Of a stretch of DNA of 64,000 nucleotides, positions 29,442-39,695 are shown piece by piece. A program made the translations under genes and the position numbers. The stretch is from Enterobacter cloacae (GTDB lineage Bacteria; Pseudomonadota; Gammaproteobacteria; Enterobacterales; Enterobacteriaceae), in the NCBI RefSeq assembly GCF_011078175.1, contig NZ_JAALCJ010000004.1:62001-126000 (forward strand). Direction: 5' to 3'. Numbering within the stretch: position 1 is the stretch's first letter; each line of letters starts with the position of its first letter. Below the pieces are notes generated by a model. It saw nothing but the letters and a program-made list of their open reading frames with translations, did no database searches and was not told the DNA's origin.

Positions 29442-30307
29442 TGAGAATTGCTTTGAAAACGTTAAAATATTTTTCCACTCTTATCGTTTTAGCACTGGCG
29501 CTGGTGGCCGGCTGGTGGCTCTGGAATTATTACATGCAGTCGCCCTGGACGCGTGATGGCAAGATCCGTGCGGAACAGGTCAGCATTACGCCACAGGTGT
29601 CCGGTAGTATCAGCGCGCTTCTGGTGAAGGACAATCAGTTCGTTCACGCGGGCGATGTGTTATTCCGCATCGATGAAACCCCTTTTCATATTGCGGTGCT
29701 TAATGCCCAGGCGCAGCTCGCTAAAGCTCAGTCAGATCTCGCAAAAGCCAATAACGAAGCCGACCGCCGCCGACATCTGTCGAGGAATTACATTTCTGCG
29801 GAAGATCTCGATACGGCCAATATCAATGTGAAAAGCATGCAGGCCAGCCTGAAGGTTGCGGAGGCAACGCTGAAACAGGCCGAGTGGCAACTGACTCAGA
29901 CAGTGGTCAAAGCCCCGGTGGAGGGATGGGTCACGAGCCTGTCTACCCGTGTGGGGGATTATGCCACCACCGGACAGCCGGTTTTTGCCCTGGTCGATAG
30001 CCACTCTTTCTATGTTGTAGGTTATTTTGAAGAGACTAAGCTGCGCCATATCCGCGAGGGAGCGCCTGCACGGATCACGCTTTACAGCGGCTCTGAGACG
30101 TTACAGGGTCACGTAAGCAGCATAGGTCGGGCAATTTACGATCAGAGCGTGGAAACCGATTCTGGCCTGGTGCCCGACATTAAACCTAACGTACCGTGGG
30201 TACGTCTGGCTCAGCGGGTACCTGTTCGCGTCGAGTTTGATCAACTGCCGAAAGATATTACCCTGGTCTCTGGCACGACCTGCACTGTCTCCATCGGGTC
30301 GCGATAA
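29441..30307 (+). CDS. ydhJ: YdhJ, HlyD-family membrane fusion protein
   Basis: Periplasmic adaptor with one N-terminal helix, related to AaeA, 288 residues from GTG 29441. The lipoyl halves ([20 protein letters not shown] and [18 protein letters not shown]) flank a coiled-coil hairpin at about 90-150. The GTG overlaps the ydhI stop; TTG 29453 (before KTLKYF) is an alternative. It should link YdhK to an outer-membrane channel that is not encoded here. Confidence 0.9.
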   Translation: MRIALKTLKYFSTLIVLALALVAGWWLWNYYMQSPWTRDGKIRAEQVSITPQVSGSISALLVKDNQFVHAGDVLFRIDETPFHIAVLNAQAQLAKAQSDLAKANNEADRRRHLSRNYISAEDLDTANINVKSMQASLKVAEATLKQAEWQLTQTVVKAPVEGWVTSLSTRVGDYATTGQPVFALVDSHSFYVVGYFEETKLRHIREGAPARITLYSGSETLQGHVSSIGRAIYDQSVETDSGLVPDIKPNVPWVRLAQRVPVRVEFDQLPKDITLVSGTTCTVSIGSR

Positions 30308-32340
30308 TGAACCTGGGGGCTTTCTCCTGGCGCAATACGCCCTGGATAAAAGCGACACGTCCGCAGTGGCGTTACGCGCTGCGCAACGGCATCGCCATGT
30401 GCCTTGCGCTTACGGTTGCCTACTATCTGAATCTGGATGCACCCTACTGGGCAATGACCTCTGCGGCAGTCGTCAGCTTCCCTACCGTCGGTGGTGTTAT
30501 TAGTAAAAGCCTTGGGCGCGTGGTGGGTAGCCTGCTGGGGGCGACCGCCGCCCTGCTCCTTGCCGGGCATACCCTGAACGATCCCTGGCTCTTCCTGTTA
30601 AGCATGTCGGCATGGCTGGGGCTGTGTACCTGGGCCTGTGCCCACTTTACCAATAACGTTGCCTACGCGTTTCAGCTGGCGGGTTATACCGCGGCCATTA
30701 TCGCCTTTCCAGTTGTCAACGTGCTGGATACCACCGAGCTGTGGGATATCGCTCAGGCACGCGTGTGCGAAGTGATGGTCGGCATTCTGTGCGGGGGTCT
30801 CATGATGATGATCCTGCCCAGTACCTCAGATGGCACTGCGCTTATTACCGCCCTTAAAACGATGCACGCACGTTTGCTGGAACATGCCAGCCTGCTCTGG
30901 CAGCCCGACAGTAATGATGATATGCGTCTTGCACACGAAAAAGTCATCGGCCAGATCCTGACCATGAACCTGTTGCGCATCCAGGCTTTCTGGAGCCATT
31001 ACCGCTTTCGTCGCCAGAATACGCTCCTGAACTATCTACTGCACCAGCAATTGCGCATGACGAGTGCAATCTCAAGCCTTCGTCGGATGTTGCTGAACTG
31101 GCCTTCGCCGCCAGCCCAGACTCGGGAGATTATCGAGGCGCTGCTCGCCGCCCTTGCGCGTCCGGATGCCGATAGCTATACCGTGGCCCGCATTATCGCG
31201 CCGCTCGCCCCAACGGATGAATATGACTACCGGCACCGCGCGTTCTGGCAGCGTCTGAACTATTTCTGCCGCCTGTATCTGCGCAGCAGCCGCTGGTTAA
31301 AAGCCGTCGAAAATGCCACGCCCGTCACCGAATTTTCCGTTCCCGGTCGTCCTGCTCTGGCACGCCATACCGACGCAATGGAGGCGCTGTGGAGCGGTTT
31401 TCGTACGTTTTGCGCGTTGACAACCGTGGGCGCATGGGCCATCACCACCCAATGGGAGGCGGGCAGTGCGGCCCTGACGCTTGCGGCAATCAGCTGTGTG
31501 CTCTATTCCGTCGCCGCTTCCCCCTTTAATTCCCTGACGCTTCTGCTGCGTACGCTGGTACTGCTGTCGCTGTTCAGCTTCGTGGTGAAATTTGGTTTGA
31601 TGGTGCAGATAACCGACCTCTGGCAATTTCTGCTGTTTCTCTTCCCGCTATTGACCACCATGCAGTTGCTCAAGCTGCAAATGCCGAAATTTGCCGGTCT
31701 GTGGGGCCAGTTGATTGTTTTTATGGGCTCATTTATCTCTGTAACGAATCCACCGGTTTATGATTACGCTGATTTTCTCAATGACAACCTGGCGAAGATC
31801 CTCGGCGTGGGGCTGGCGTGGCTGGCTTTCGCCGTGTTACGCCCGGGGTCTGACGCACGCAAAAGCCGCAGGCATATTAGGGAGTTACGCAGAGAGTTCG
31901 TGGATCAGCTGAGCCGCAGGCCATACCTGCGCGAAAGCGAGTATGAATCGCTGGTTTACCATCATGTCAGCCAGCTGAACAACAGCCAGGATTCACTCTC
32001 CCGTCGCTGGCTACTGCGCTGGGGCGTGGTGCTGCTAAACTGTTCGCACGTGGTGTGGCAGCTGCGCGCCTGGGAGACGCGTTCCGATCCGCTGTCGCAG
32101 GTCCGTGATAACTGTATTTCTATGCTCCGCAATGTGATGAGCGAGCGCGGGGTTCAGCAGCGCCCCCTGAGCGTCACGCTCGTCGAACTTCAGCGTATAT
32201 GCGACACGCTGGCGCACCATCATCAGCCTGCGGCCCGCGATCTGGCGTCGATTATCTGGCGGCTGCACTGCTCCCTGTCACAGCTTGAGCAGGCGCCGCC
32301 ACCCGGAACGATTGGCGATCAGATCACCCCGCAGGCATAG
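30307..32340 (+). CDS. ydhK: YdhK, FUSC-family efflux pump
   Basis: Aromatic-acid-exporter-like (AaeB) inner-membrane transporter of 677 residues, with two sets of helices (about 20-180 and 360-510) separated by soluble domains. The first block holds [20 protein letters not shown]. It starts on the last base of the ydhJ stop (ATGA overlap) and completes the ydhIJK operon. The substrate is unknown. Its 3' end overlaps the sodC 3' end by 22 bases on the other strand. Confidence 0.92.
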   Translation: MNLGAFSWRNTPWIKATRPQWRYALRNGIAMCLALTVAYYLNLDAPYWAMTSAAVVSFPTVGGVISKSLGRVVGSLLGATAALLLAGHTLNDPWLFLLSMSAWLGLCTWACAHFTNNVAYAFQLAGYTAAIIAFPVVNVLDTTELWDIAQARVCEVMVGILCGGLMMMILPSTSDGTALITALKTMHARLLEHASLLWQPDSNDDMRLAHEKVIGQILTMNLLRIQAFWSHYRFRRQNTLLNYLLHQQLRMTSAISSLRRMLLNWPSPPAQTREIIEALLAALARPDADSYTVARIIAPLAPTDEYDYRHRAFWQRLNYFCRLYLRSSRWLKAVENATPVTEFSVPGRPALARHTDAMEALWSGFRTFCALTTVGAWAITTQWEAGSAALTLAAISCVLYSVAASPFNSLTLLLRTLVLLSLFSFVVKFGLMVQITDLWQFLLFLFPLLTTMQLLKLQMPKFAGLWGQLIVFMGSFISVTNPPVYDYADFLNDNLAKILGVGLAWLAFAVLRPGSDARKSRRHIRELRREFVDQLSRRPYLRESEYESLVYHHVSQLNNSQDSLSRRWLLRWGVVLLNCSHVVWQLRAWETRSDPLSQVRDNCISMLRNVMSERGVQQRPLSVTLVELQRICDTLAHHHQPAARDLASIIWRLHCSLSQLEQAPPPGTIGDQITPQA

Positions 32341-32837
32341 CGCGCCCCGCCGCCGCCGAGCGGTTTAGGCTGATCGGACATGTTATCGCCGCCCACGTGG
32401 ACCATCAGCGCCTTGCCTTTGACCTCTTCAAGCTTTTTGAGTCGTGGCGCCACAACCGGATCGGTGGCTTTACCGTCGTTATTTACCACCAGCACCGGCA
32501 GATCGCCGAGGTGCCCCATCCCTTCCGGGCCTTCATGCTTACCGGAGTTATGCGGGTCGAGATGCCCTCCTGCGGCCTCCGCGGCTGAAGGTTTCCCCTC
32601 TTTCATTGCGGGTTGACAGCTGCCTTTGGCATGAACGTGAAAACCATGTTCGCCGGGTGGAAGAGCCTTGAGATCGGGAGCAAATTCCAGCCCTTTATCG
32701 GTTTCGGTGATTTTCACCGTCCCGATGGACTGACCTATCCCCTGAGAAGTGACGAGATTCATTTCAACGTCCTCGCTGGCTGCCTGCGCCCCTGCGCAAA
32801 CAACCAGCGTGACCATTGCCAGAGCAAAACGCTTCAT
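32319..32837 (-). CDS. sodC: Periplasmic Cu,Zn superoxide dismutase
   Basis: Copper-zinc superoxide dismutase exported to the periplasm (172 residues). A cleavable signal ends near AGAQAA. Metal ligands appear in [25 protein letters not shown] and [12 protein letters not shown], and the structural disulfide cysteines are in GSCQPA and RYACGVI. I start at ATG 32837 ([13 protein letters not shown]), preceded by GGAGGTC. It is convergent with ydhK, with overlapping 3' ends. Confidence 0.97.
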   Translation of the reverse strand: MKRFALAMVTLVVCAGAQAASEDVEMNLVTSQGIGQSIGTVKITETDKGLEFAPDLKALPPGEHGFHVHAKGSCQPAMKEGKPSAAEAAGGHLDPHNSGKHEGPEGMGHLGDLPVLVVNNDGKATDPVVAPRLKKLEEVKGKALMVHVGGDNMSDQPKPLGGGGARYACGVI

Positions 32838-32918
32838 ATGACCTCCACGGGTTATTTTTTGCACCTTAAGTTTATACCAGAGGCGCAGATTTCACCGGAA
32901 AGTCAGGCTCAGGCGTAC

Positions 32919-33815
32919 TCAGGGTACGTCGTAGCCCAGCGCCGCCTTACGGATGCGGAACCACTGCTGACGCGTCATATTCAGCTCTTCAGCAACAAGC
33001 GCAGCGCGGACGCGCTCAATTTTGCCGGAGCCAATAATCGGTAGCGGTTTAGACGGCAGGCGCAGTATCCAGGCGTAAACCACCTGCTCAATGCTCTCCG
33101 CATTCAGTTCGCGGGCCACCGTTTCAAGCTCGTTACGCAACGGCTGGAATGCTTCATCGTTAAACAGGCGGCCGCCTCCCAGGCAGGACCATGCCATTGG
33201 ACGGATGCGCAGCTGTTGCAGTTGGTCGAGCGTGCCATCCAGCAGCAGCGGCTGATGAACAGGCGAGATCTCCACCTGATTCGTCGCCAGCGTAAACGGC
33301 AGGCGAGACTGCAATAGCGCAAACTGTGCCGGGGTGAAGTTAGACACGCCAAAATGGCGCACTTTGCCGCTCTGGTGCAGCGTCAGGAAGGCTTCCGCGA
33401 CCTCATCCGCATCCATCAACGGATCGGGACGGTGGATCAGCAGCAGGTCGATACGATCGGTATCCAGGTTGATCAGTGACTGCTCGGCGCTTTTAACGAT
33501 ATGCGCGCTGTCGGTGATGTAATGCCCAAGCGCATGCTCCGGTTTTGCTGTGGTGGCAATACCGCATTTGGTCACAATCTCCATACGTTCACGCAGCGCT
33601 GGCGTACGCTTTAGCGCTTCGCCAAAGGCGGCCTCGCACTGATAGCCGCCATAAATATCAGCGTGATCGACGGTCGTGATCCCGAGATCGAGATGTTCTT
33701 CTATAAAATCCGCCAGCTGGACCGGAGACATATTCCAGTCCATAAGACGCCAGTAGCCCATAACAAATCGGGAGAATTCCGGGCCCTGCGGGGCAAGGGT
33801 AATACGCTGAACCAT
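32919..33815 (-). CDS. ydhF: Aldo-keto reductase YdhF
   Basis: NADPH-dependent aldo-keto reductase of 298 residues with a TIM-barrel fold. Visible family features are the catalytic Asp-Tyr region TVDHADIYGGYQCEAAFGEAL (about 48-68), LLIHRPDPLMD and the C-terminal cofactor loop PIIGSGKIERVRAAL. The physiological substrate is unknown. It is in the same direction as ydhL upstream and sodC downstream, as in E. coli. Confidence 0.94.
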   Translation of the reverse strand: MVQRITLAPQGPEFSRFVMGYWRLMDWNMSPVQLADFIEEHLDLGITTVDHADIYGGYQCEAAFGEALKRTPALRERMEIVTKCGIATTAKPEHALGHYITDSAHIVKSAEQSLINLDTDRIDLLLIHRPDPLMDADEVAEAFLTLHQSGKVRHFGVSNFTPAQFALLQSRLPFTLATNQVEISPVHQPLLLDGTLDQLQQLRIRPMAWSCLGGGRLFNDEAFQPLRNELETVARELNAESIEQVVYAWILRLPSKPLPIIGSGKIERVRAALVAEELNMTRQQWFRIRKAALGYDVP

Positions 33816-33863
33816 AACATTTTCCTCAAGGAAGTCATGTCACCAGTATACGCAATTACCCTG

Positions 33864-34103
33864 CTAAAACAGTGAAGGTTGCTGAGGTTCTTCGGGTTCA
33901 ACCGCTTTATTTGCACGAATTTTGCGCAGCAGACGCTGTCGGCAGAGCCGTAAGACCTCCTGCTTCTGCGCGTCGCTGAAATTTTGCCAGTTAAAACGTT
34001 CATCGCGCGTGCGCATGCAGCCACGGCAGTATCCTCGTTCATCAACCTGGCAAATACCCCGGCACGGGCTCTGGACAGGGAAAAATTCCAGTTGCTCTGC
34101 CAC
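33864..34103 (-). CDS. ydhL: YdhL, DUF1289 small protein
   Basis: DUF1289 family protein of 79 residues with a four-cysteine pattern SPCRGIC...GYCRGCMRTRDE, probably metal-binding; function unknown. Translation starts at GTG 34103, preceded by an excellent TGGAGG site. That gives the same length as E. coli; a longer frame from 34175 lacks support. Confidence 0.9.
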   Translation of the reverse strand: MAEQLEFFPVQSPCRGICQVDERGYCRGCMRTRDERFNWQNFSDAQKQEVLRLCRQRLLRKIRANKAVEPEEPQQPSLF

Positions 34104-34232
34104 ACCAACCTCCAGAACGTTATTATTCCCTACAGTGAAGACCCTAAATGGATTGCATGCAAGGATGTCCGCCACAAACAGAGCATTAAGGTTTCGCTAA
34201 TCTTTCCTTCTTATACTCGCCACATTGATATT

Positions 34233-35876
34233 ATGAATGGTTTGGTTATCATGTGGTTCACTAAAAAGTTACACTGTAACGATATAAAATTTACGCTGGG
34301 CTGTGCGCTTTTCTTTACCGTACTGAATGCACTGTTTATCCAGCGCAGCTGGTCGATCATTGCGCCTGCGCGTCTGCACGATGTCCTGTTTGCTGCCAGC
34401 ATACCGCTGGTGCTCTTCTGCGGCTGGGTCATTGTTTTTAGCCTGCTGAATATTCCCTATATACGCAAGCCGCTCATGATAGTCCTGACCCTGGGATGCG
34501 CCGCCGCAACCTGGTTTATGTATACCTATGGCGCGGTTATCGATCAGAACATGATTGTGAACGTGTTCGAAACTAATTCTCAGGAAGCGACTGCCCTGGT
34601 GACGCCACAGATGCTCCTGTGGCTGATTGTGGCGGGTCTGGTTCCATCGATTATTTTAGCCCTGACGCGCATTCGCACCGGAAAATGGTGGTATGCCCTC
34701 CTGACGCGTTTCGCCGCGATGCTGGGTGCGCTGCTGGCGATCATCCTGGTCGCGTCAGTGTTTTATAAAGACTATGCTTCGTTGTTCCGCAATAATAAAA
34801 GCATCGTCAAAATGGTCACCCCGGCGAATTACGTGAGCGCCGTGGTGAAATACAGCAAAATGCGCTGGTTTGCCGGCGACCAAACGCTGGTCCGCATTGG
34901 GGAGGATGCCCATAAAGGGGCGCTGATTTCTGGTCAACACAAGAAAACCGTGCTGGTTGTGGTGGTAGGCGAAGCCTCCCGCGCCGCAAACTACTCGTTA
35001 AACGGTTACCCGCGTGAAACTAACCCCGAGTTGAAAAAGCAGGCTGTCATCAATTTCCCGCAGGCCTCCTCCTGTGGCACGGAAACCGCCGTTTCCGTCC
35101 CCTGCATGTTCTCCGGCATGACGCGGAAAAAATATGACGCGGACCTCGCCCATCATCAGGAAGGTCTGCTCGACGTACTTAACCATGCCGGATTCAACCT
35201 GCTGTGGCGCGACAACGACGGCGGGTGTAAAGGCGCCTGCGACCGCGTCCCGCACACGGACATGACCCAGTGGAAACTGGATCAGTTCTGTAAGGACAAA
35301 TCCTGTATCGACGACGTTAACCTGTACCGCCTGGACAATGTGCTGGATGGAATAAAGCAGGATACGGTTCTGGTTATTCACCTGATGGGCAGCCACGGTC
35401 CGGCCTATTACAAACGCTACCCGGACAGCTTCCGCAGGTTTACCCCAACCTGCGATACCAATGAAATTCAGGATTGCGATCATCAGTCGCTGATCAATAC
35501 CTATGACAACTCGATTCTGTATACCGACAGCGTGGTCAGCCGAACCATCGACGCGCTGAAAACCCGGCAGGCCAGCATGAACACGGCGTTGATTTACCTC
35601 TCCGATCACGGTGAATCGCTGGGCGAAAGCGGAATTTACCTGCACGGTACGCCGTACATGCTGGCCCCGGAACAGCAAACGCATATTCCGTTTATGTTCT
35701 GGCTCTCCCCGGATTATGCGAAAAACTTTGGCGTAAACACGGATTGCCTGCGTGACCATGCCGCAAAAGAGGTGGTCTCACAGGACAATTTATTCGCCAC
35801 CGTTCTGGGCATGATGGACGTAAAATCAGCGGTTTATCAGCCGCAGCTGGATATTCTGTCGCAGTGTCGTCGCTAA
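34233..35876 (+). CDS. eptA: EptA-family lipid A phosphoethanolamine transferase
   Basis: Inner-membrane enzyme that transfers phosphoethanolamine, usually to lipid A, lowering surface charge and affecting polymyxin susceptibility. From ATG 34233 it has 547 residues, the length of E. coli EptA. About five N-terminal helices (to residue 175) precede a periplasmic alkaline-phosphatase-fold domain. That domain has SCGTETAVSVPCMFSGM (nucleophile threonine), DNDGGCKGACDRVPH, the metal motif YLSDHGESLGE and paired cysteines. ATG 34251 is an alternative start. In E. coli eptA sits with basRS elsewhere, so this may be an extra copy; it is more EptA-like than MCR-like by eye. Confidence 0.85.
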   Translation: MNGLVIMWFTKKLHCNDIKFTLGCALFFTVLNALFIQRSWSIIAPARLHDVLFAASIPLVLFCGWVIVFSLLNIPYIRKPLMIVLTLGCAAATWFMYTYGAVIDQNMIVNVFETNSQEATALVTPQMLLWLIVAGLVPSIILALTRIRTGKWWYALLTRFAAMLGALLAIILVASVFYKDYASLFRNNKSIVKMVTPANYVSAVVKYSKMRWFAGDQTLVRIGEDAHKGALISGQHKKTVLVVVVGEASRAANYSLNGYPRETNPELKKQAVINFPQASSCGTETAVSVPCMFSGMTRKKYDADLAHHQEGLLDVLNHAGFNLLWRDNDGGCKGACDRVPHTDMTQWKLDQFCKDKSCIDDVNLYRLDNVLDGIKQDTVLVIHLMGSHGPAYYKRYPDSFRRFTPTCDTNEIQDCDHQSLINTYDNSILYTDSVVSRTIDALKTRQASMNTALIYLSDHGESLGESGIYLHGTPYMLAPEQQTHIPFMFWLSPDYAKNFGVNTDCLRDHAAKEVVSQDNLFATVLGMMDVKSAVYQPQLDILSQCRR

Positions 35877-35888
35877 GCGGGCTTGCAT

Positions 35889-35904
35889 TAGACCGAACGG
35901 TCTA
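35889..35904. promoter_or_regulatory. NemR operator
   Basis: TAGACCGAACGGTCTA, a perfect inverted repeat with a two-base centre, 14 bases before the nemR start. It matches the known NemR box of E. coli. Confidence 0.88.
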
Positions 35905-35917
35905 TTAGAGTTAAGGC

Positions 35918-36517
35918 ATGAGCAGACACACTGAACACGATACGCGAGAACATTTGCTGGCTACCGGCGAGCGCCTTTGCATGCATCGCGGGTTTACCGG
36001 GATGGGGCTGAGCGAGTTATTAAAAACCGCTGAAGTGCCTAAGGGATCGTTTTATCACTATTTTCGATCTAAAGAGGCGTTCGGCGTTGCCATGCTGGAG
36101 CGGCACTATGCCAGCTACCATCAGCGCCTGGCAACCCACTTTGCCAGCGGAGAGGGCAACTACCGGGATCGTGTATTGAACTACTATCAGGAGACGCTGA
36201 CGCAGTTCTGTCAGCAGGGCATCATCAGCGGCTGCCTGACGGTAAAACTGTCTGCCGAAGTGTGCGATCTCTCCGAAGATATGCGCACCGCCATGGATAA
36301 AGGAGCCAGCGGCGTTATTGCCCTGTTGGCTCAGGCGCTGGAGAACGGGCGCACTGAAAAAACGCTCTCCTTCTCCGGCGATCCGCTCGCGCAGGCACAG
36401 GTGCTCTATTCCCTCTGGTTAGGCGCCAACCTGCAAGCAAAAATGTCTCGCAGCGCCGTGCCGCTCGAAAGCGCGTTGGCGCATGTGAAAAACTGTATTA
36501 ACGCGCCTGCCGTTTAG
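35918..36517 (+). CDS. nemR: NemR electrophile/hypochlorite-sensing repressor
   Basis: TetR-family repressor of nemRA and gloA that responds to reactive electrophiles and chlorine species through cysteine modification. The N-terminal helix-turn-helix includes [20 protein letters not shown] (about 28-47). The sensor Cys106 is in [11 protein letters not shown], with Cys98 and Cys116 also present. At 199 residues it is full length. The operator overlaps its promoter, and nemA follows 53 bases on. Confidence 0.96.
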   Translation: MSRHTEHDTREHLLATGERLCMHRGFTGMGLSELLKTAEVPKGSFYHYFRSKEAFGVAMLERHYASYHQRLATHFASGEGNYRDRVLNYYQETLTQFCQQGIISGCLTVKLSAEVCDLSEDMRTAMDKGASGVIALLAQALENGRTEKTLSFSGDPLAQAQVLYSLWLGANLQAKMSRSAVPLESALAHVKNCINAPAV

Positions 36518-36542
36518 CCGGCGTTTTTATTTACCTATTTAC

Positions 36543-36557
36543 TAGTCGACTGGTCTA
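36543..36557. promoter_or_regulatory. Possible second NemR-like site before nemA
   Basis: TAGTCGACTGGTCTA keeps the right half-site GGTCTA of the NemR box and a degenerate left half, one base shorter. It lies 13 bases before nemA. It could be a weak secondary operator or chance. Confidence 0.35.
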
Positions 36558-36570
36558 CTCAGGAGCCATT

Positions 36571-37668
36571 ATGTCCGATGAAAAGTTGTTTACCCCTCTG
36601 AAAGTGGGTGCCGTTACTGCACCAAACCGCGTATTTATGGCCCCACTTACCCGTCTGCGCAGCATCGAGCCAGGCGATATCCCAACGCCATTGATGGGTG
36701 AGTATTATCGTCAGCGCGCCAGCTCGGGCCTGATTATTTCCGAAGCCACGCAGATATCTGCCCAGGCAAAAGGCTACGCCGGTGCGCCGGGTCTGCACAG
36801 CCCGGAACAGATCGCCGCGTGGAAAAAAATCACCGCAGGTGTTCATGCTGAAGAAGGCCGGATTGCGGTTCAGCTGTGGCACACCGGTCGTATCTCACAC
36901 AGCAGCATCCAGCCTGGCGGTCAGGCGCCGGTATCTGCCTCTGCCCTGAACGCCAATACCCGCACTTCCCTGCGCGATGAAAACGGTAATGCGATCCGCG
37001 TCGACACCACCACGCCACGCGCGCTGGAGCTGGACGAGATCCCGGGTATCGTGAATGATTTCCGTCAGGCCGTCGCCAACGCCCGTGAAGCGGGCTTCGA
37101 CCTGGTTGAGCTTCACTCTGCGCACGGTTACCTGCTGCATCAGTTCCTGTCCCCGTCTTCCAACCAGCGTACCGACCAGTACGGCGGCAGCGTTGAAAAC
37201 CGCGCGCGTCTGGTACTTGAAGTGGTGGATGCTGTCTGTAATGAGTGGAGCGCAGACCGCATTGGTATTCGTGTCTCTCCGATTGGTACGTTCCAGAACG
37301 TCGACAACGGTCCGAATGAAGAAGCAGACGCGCTGTATCTGATTGAAGAGCTGGCGAAACGCGGTATCGCCTATCTGCACATGTCCGAGCCGGACTGGGC
37401 AGGCGGCAAGCCTTACAGTGAAGCCTTCCGACAGAAAGTGCGCGAGCGCTTCCACGGCGTGATTATCGGGGCGGGTGCGTATACGGCAGAGAAAGCCGAG
37501 GATCTGATCGGTAAAGGCCTGATCGACGCCGTGGCCTTTGGCCGCGATTACATTGCAAACCCGGATCTGGTTGCCCGTTTGCAGAAGAAAGCCGAACTGA
37601 ATCCGCAGCGCCCAGAAAGCTTCTATGGCGGCGGCGCGGAAGGATATACCGACTACCCTTCACTGTAA
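36571..37668 (+). CDS. nemA: N-ethylmaleimide reductase
   Basis: Old-yellow-enzyme flavoprotein (365 residues) reducing activated C=C bonds and nitro compounds with NADPH. The FMN barrel shows [13 protein letters not shown], the substrate His pair region [20 protein letters not shown] and the phosphate loop [15 protein letters not shown] near the end. It is the downstream gene of nemRA, and gloA follows in the same direction. Confidence 0.96.
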   Translation: MSDEKLFTPLKVGAVTAPNRVFMAPLTRLRSIEPGDIPTPLMGEYYRQRASSGLIISEATQISAQAKGYAGAPGLHSPEQIAAWKKITAGVHAEEGRIAVQLWHTGRISHSSIQPGGQAPVSASALNANTRTSLRDENGNAIRVDTTTPRALELDEIPGIVNDFRQAVANAREAGFDLVELHSAHGYLLHQFLSPSSNQRTDQYGGSVENRARLVLEVVDAVCNEWSADRIGIRVSPIGTFQNVDNGPNEEADALYLIEELAKRGIAYLHMSEPDWAGGKPYSEAFRQKVRERFHGVIIGAGAYTAEKAEDLIGKGLIDAVAFGRDYIANPDLVARLQKKAELNPQRPESFYGGGAEGYTDYPSL

Positions 37669-37685
37669 TCCCGCTTTGTACATTG

Positions 37686-37709
37686 ATAGCGGCGGCCTTT
37701 CGCCGCTAT
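37686..37709 (+). terminator. Hairpin between nemA and gloA
   Basis: Stem ATAGCGGCG/CGCCGCTAT (37686-37694 with 37701-37709). Only ACTAAAAC follows, so it may be a partial terminator or a processing/stability hairpin. This fits gloA being co-transcribed with nemRA while also having separate expression. Confidence 0.5.
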
Positions 37710-37767
37710 ACTAAAACATCGTTTCTGTTCAAAAAGATAATCCATTCCACTGGTTAATGAGGAAATT

Positions 37768-38175
37768 ATGCGCCTACTTCACACCATGCTGCGCGTTGGC
37801 GACCTGCAACGTTCCATCGATTTCTACACTAACGTTCTGGGCATGAAGCTGCTGCGCACCAGCGAAAATCCGGAATATAAATATTCTCTGGCGTTCGTCG
37901 GTTACGGCCCGGAATCTGATGAAGCGGTCATCGAGCTGACCTACAACTGGGGCGTGGACAGCTACGAGCTGGGTACGGCTTACGGCCACATCGCGCTTGA
38001 AGTGGATAACGCCGCCGAAGCCTGCGAACGTATCCGCAGCAATGGCGGTAACGTCACCCGTGAAGCCGGTCCGGTTAAAGGCGGTACCACCGTAATTGCG
38101 TTTGTGGAAGATCCGGACGGTTATAAAATCGAACTGATCGAAGCCAAAGACGCTGGTCGCGGTCTGGGCAATTGA
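37768..38175 (+). CDS. gloA: Glyoxalase I
   Basis: Nickel-dependent lactoylglutathione lyase that isomerises the methylglyoxal-glutathione adduct; 135 residues. Metal ligands include His5 ([10 protein letters not shown]) and the GHIALEV histidine, plus Glu in DGYKIELIE. The neighbouring nemRA genes respond to electrophiles, so this cluster forms a methylglyoxal and quinone defence unit. Confidence 0.97.
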   Translation: MRLLHTMLRVGDLQRSIDFYTNVLGMKLLRTSENPEYKYSLAFVGYGPESDEAVIELTYNWGVDSYELGTAYGHIALEVDNAAEACERIRSNGGNVTREAGPVKGGTTVIAFVEDPDGYKIELIEAKDAGRGLGN

Positions 38176-38271
38176 TCCCGCAGGGCGCGCTATGCGCCCG
38201 TTGTTTTGCTGCATCCCCGCTTAAAATTTGCCATAATGCGCACTGCTTTTTCCCCCTTGTAAGAGACCCTG

Positions 38272-38931
38272 ATGTCCGATAACGCTCAATTTACCGGTCT
38301 GTGCGACCGTTTTCGTGGTTTTTATCCTGTTGTCATTGATGTAGAAACAGCCGGATTTAACGCTAAAACCGATGCGCTGCTTGAGATTGCCGCCATCACG
38401 CTGAAGATGGATGAACAGGGCTGGCTTGTACCGGACACCACGCTGCATTTCCACGTTGAACCCTTTGAAGGGGCAAACTTACAGCCAGAGGCGCTGGCCT
38501 TTAACGGTATCGATCCGACAAACCCGCTGCGCGGGGCGGTAAGCGAATACGAGGCGCTGCACGCCATTTTCAAAACGGTGCGCAAAGGCATGAAAGAGAA
38601 TGACTGTAGCCGCGCCATCATGGTGGCCCATAACGCTACGTTCGATCACAGCTTCACCATGGCTGCCGCCGAGCGCGCCTCGCTGAAGCGTAATCCATTC
38701 CATCCGTTTGTGACCTTCGACACCGCCGCGCTGAGCGGCCTGGCGCTGGGGCAAACCGTGCTCTCTAAAGCCTGCATCACGGCAGGTATTGCGTTTGACG
38801 GCACCCAGGCGCATTCCGCGTTATACGATACCGAGCGTACGGCGGAGCTGTTCTGTGAGATCGTCAACCGCTGGAAACGTCTGGGCGGCTGGCCGCTGCC
38901 GATGGGCGACGAGGCCGATCTTCAATCGTAG
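38272..38931 (+). CDS. rnt: Ribonuclease T
   Basis: DEDD-family 3'-5' exoribonuclease that trims tRNA and other stable RNA 3' ends, 219 residues. Asp23 and Glu25 lie in [10 protein letters not shown], and the later acidic and histidine residues in [12 protein letters not shown] and [15 protein letters not shown]. Its own promoter is likely in the 96-base gap after gloA. A strong two-way terminator follows. Confidence 0.97.
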   Translation: MSDNAQFTGLCDRFRGFYPVVIDVETAGFNAKTDALLEIAAITLKMDEQGWLVPDTTLHFHVEPFEGANLQPEALAFNGIDPTNPLRGAVSEYEALHAIFKTVRKGMKENDCSRAIMVAHNATFDHSFTMAAAERASLKRNPFHPFVTFDTAALSGLALGQTVLSKACITAGIAFDGTQAHSALYDTERTAELFCEIVNRWKRLGGWPLPMGDEADLQS

Positions 38932-38961
38932 ATTGGGTAATCAACAGCCGCACAGGACAAA

Positions 38962-38994
38962 AAAAAGCGACCAACATAGTGTGGTCGCTTTTTT
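38962..38994. terminator. Bidirectional terminator between rnt and grxD
   Basis: AAAAAGCGACCA (38962-38973) pairs with TGGTCGCTTTTT after 38982; A-run on one side and T-run on the other serve both convergent genes. Confidence 0.92.
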
Positions 38995-39009
38995 ATATCC
39001 GCAGAAAAT

Positions 39010-39357
39010 TTATTCAGCGTCCGGCTCTTCGGTTTTATACTTCGCGGCAGTCTCTTTGATCAGCTGTTGCAGTTCGCCGCGCTGATACATTTCAATCAGG
39101 ATGTCGCATCCGCCAACCAGTTCACCATCAACCCACAGCTGTGGGAAGGTCGGCCAGTTTGCGTATTTTGGCAGTTCAGCGCGAATGTCCGGGTTTTGCA
39201 GGATATCAACGTAAGCAAAACGCTCACCACAGGCGGACAGCGCCTGAACCGCTTGCGCGGAGAAGCCGCAGCTTGGCAGCTTCGGAGAACCTTTCATGTA
39301 CAGGAGAATCGGGTTTTCAGCGATCTGGCGCTGAATTTTTTCAATAGTGGTGCTCAT
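39010..39357 (-). CDS. grxD: Monothiol glutaredoxin 4
   Basis: Grx4/GrxD protein (115 residues) with the CGFS active site at Cys30 (KLPSCGFSAQAV). It binds a 2Fe-2S cluster with glutathione and BolA partners and takes part in iron-sulfur assembly and iron sensing. The WPTFPQLWVDGELVGG segment makes the glutathione site. The C-terminus is acidic. It is convergent with rnt. Confidence 0.97.
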   Translation of the reverse strand: MSTTIEKIQRQIAENPILLYMKGSPKLPSCGFSAQAVQALSACGERFAYVDILQNPDIRAELPKYANWPTFPQLWVDGELVGGCDILIEMYQRGELQQLIKETAAKYKTEEPDAE

Positions 39358-39695
39358 GTCTTGCTTCCTTTAACTTCTGTTACGGCATCAGTCTGACATT
39401 GTAGCGGGTCAGGCCGACATCGGAAAATAACATTTTTGTCACGTCTAATTATTTTATCGCTTATCGCATAAAGTTGCATTGCTAATGTCGTTTATCCCCA
39501 GACGCGGTGCGGTTTTGCTTAAAGAGCGAACAAGCGGACAACAGAATGGCGAATTTTTTTGCACTTGCTAACGAAACACGATTTTTGAATGAAAAATGCT
39601 ATTAACTTCTTCTGATTTTATGGATTAGAATCGACAAGTTTTGTCAATCTCACGCGGGTATGCATTGTAGCCTGCACTTATCAGGGGACTGCCCA
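39358..39695. other. Divergent grxD-mepH promoter region
   Basis: 338 bases, AT-rich, holding the grxD and mepH promoters. I see no gene or strong repeat in it. Confidence 0.6.
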
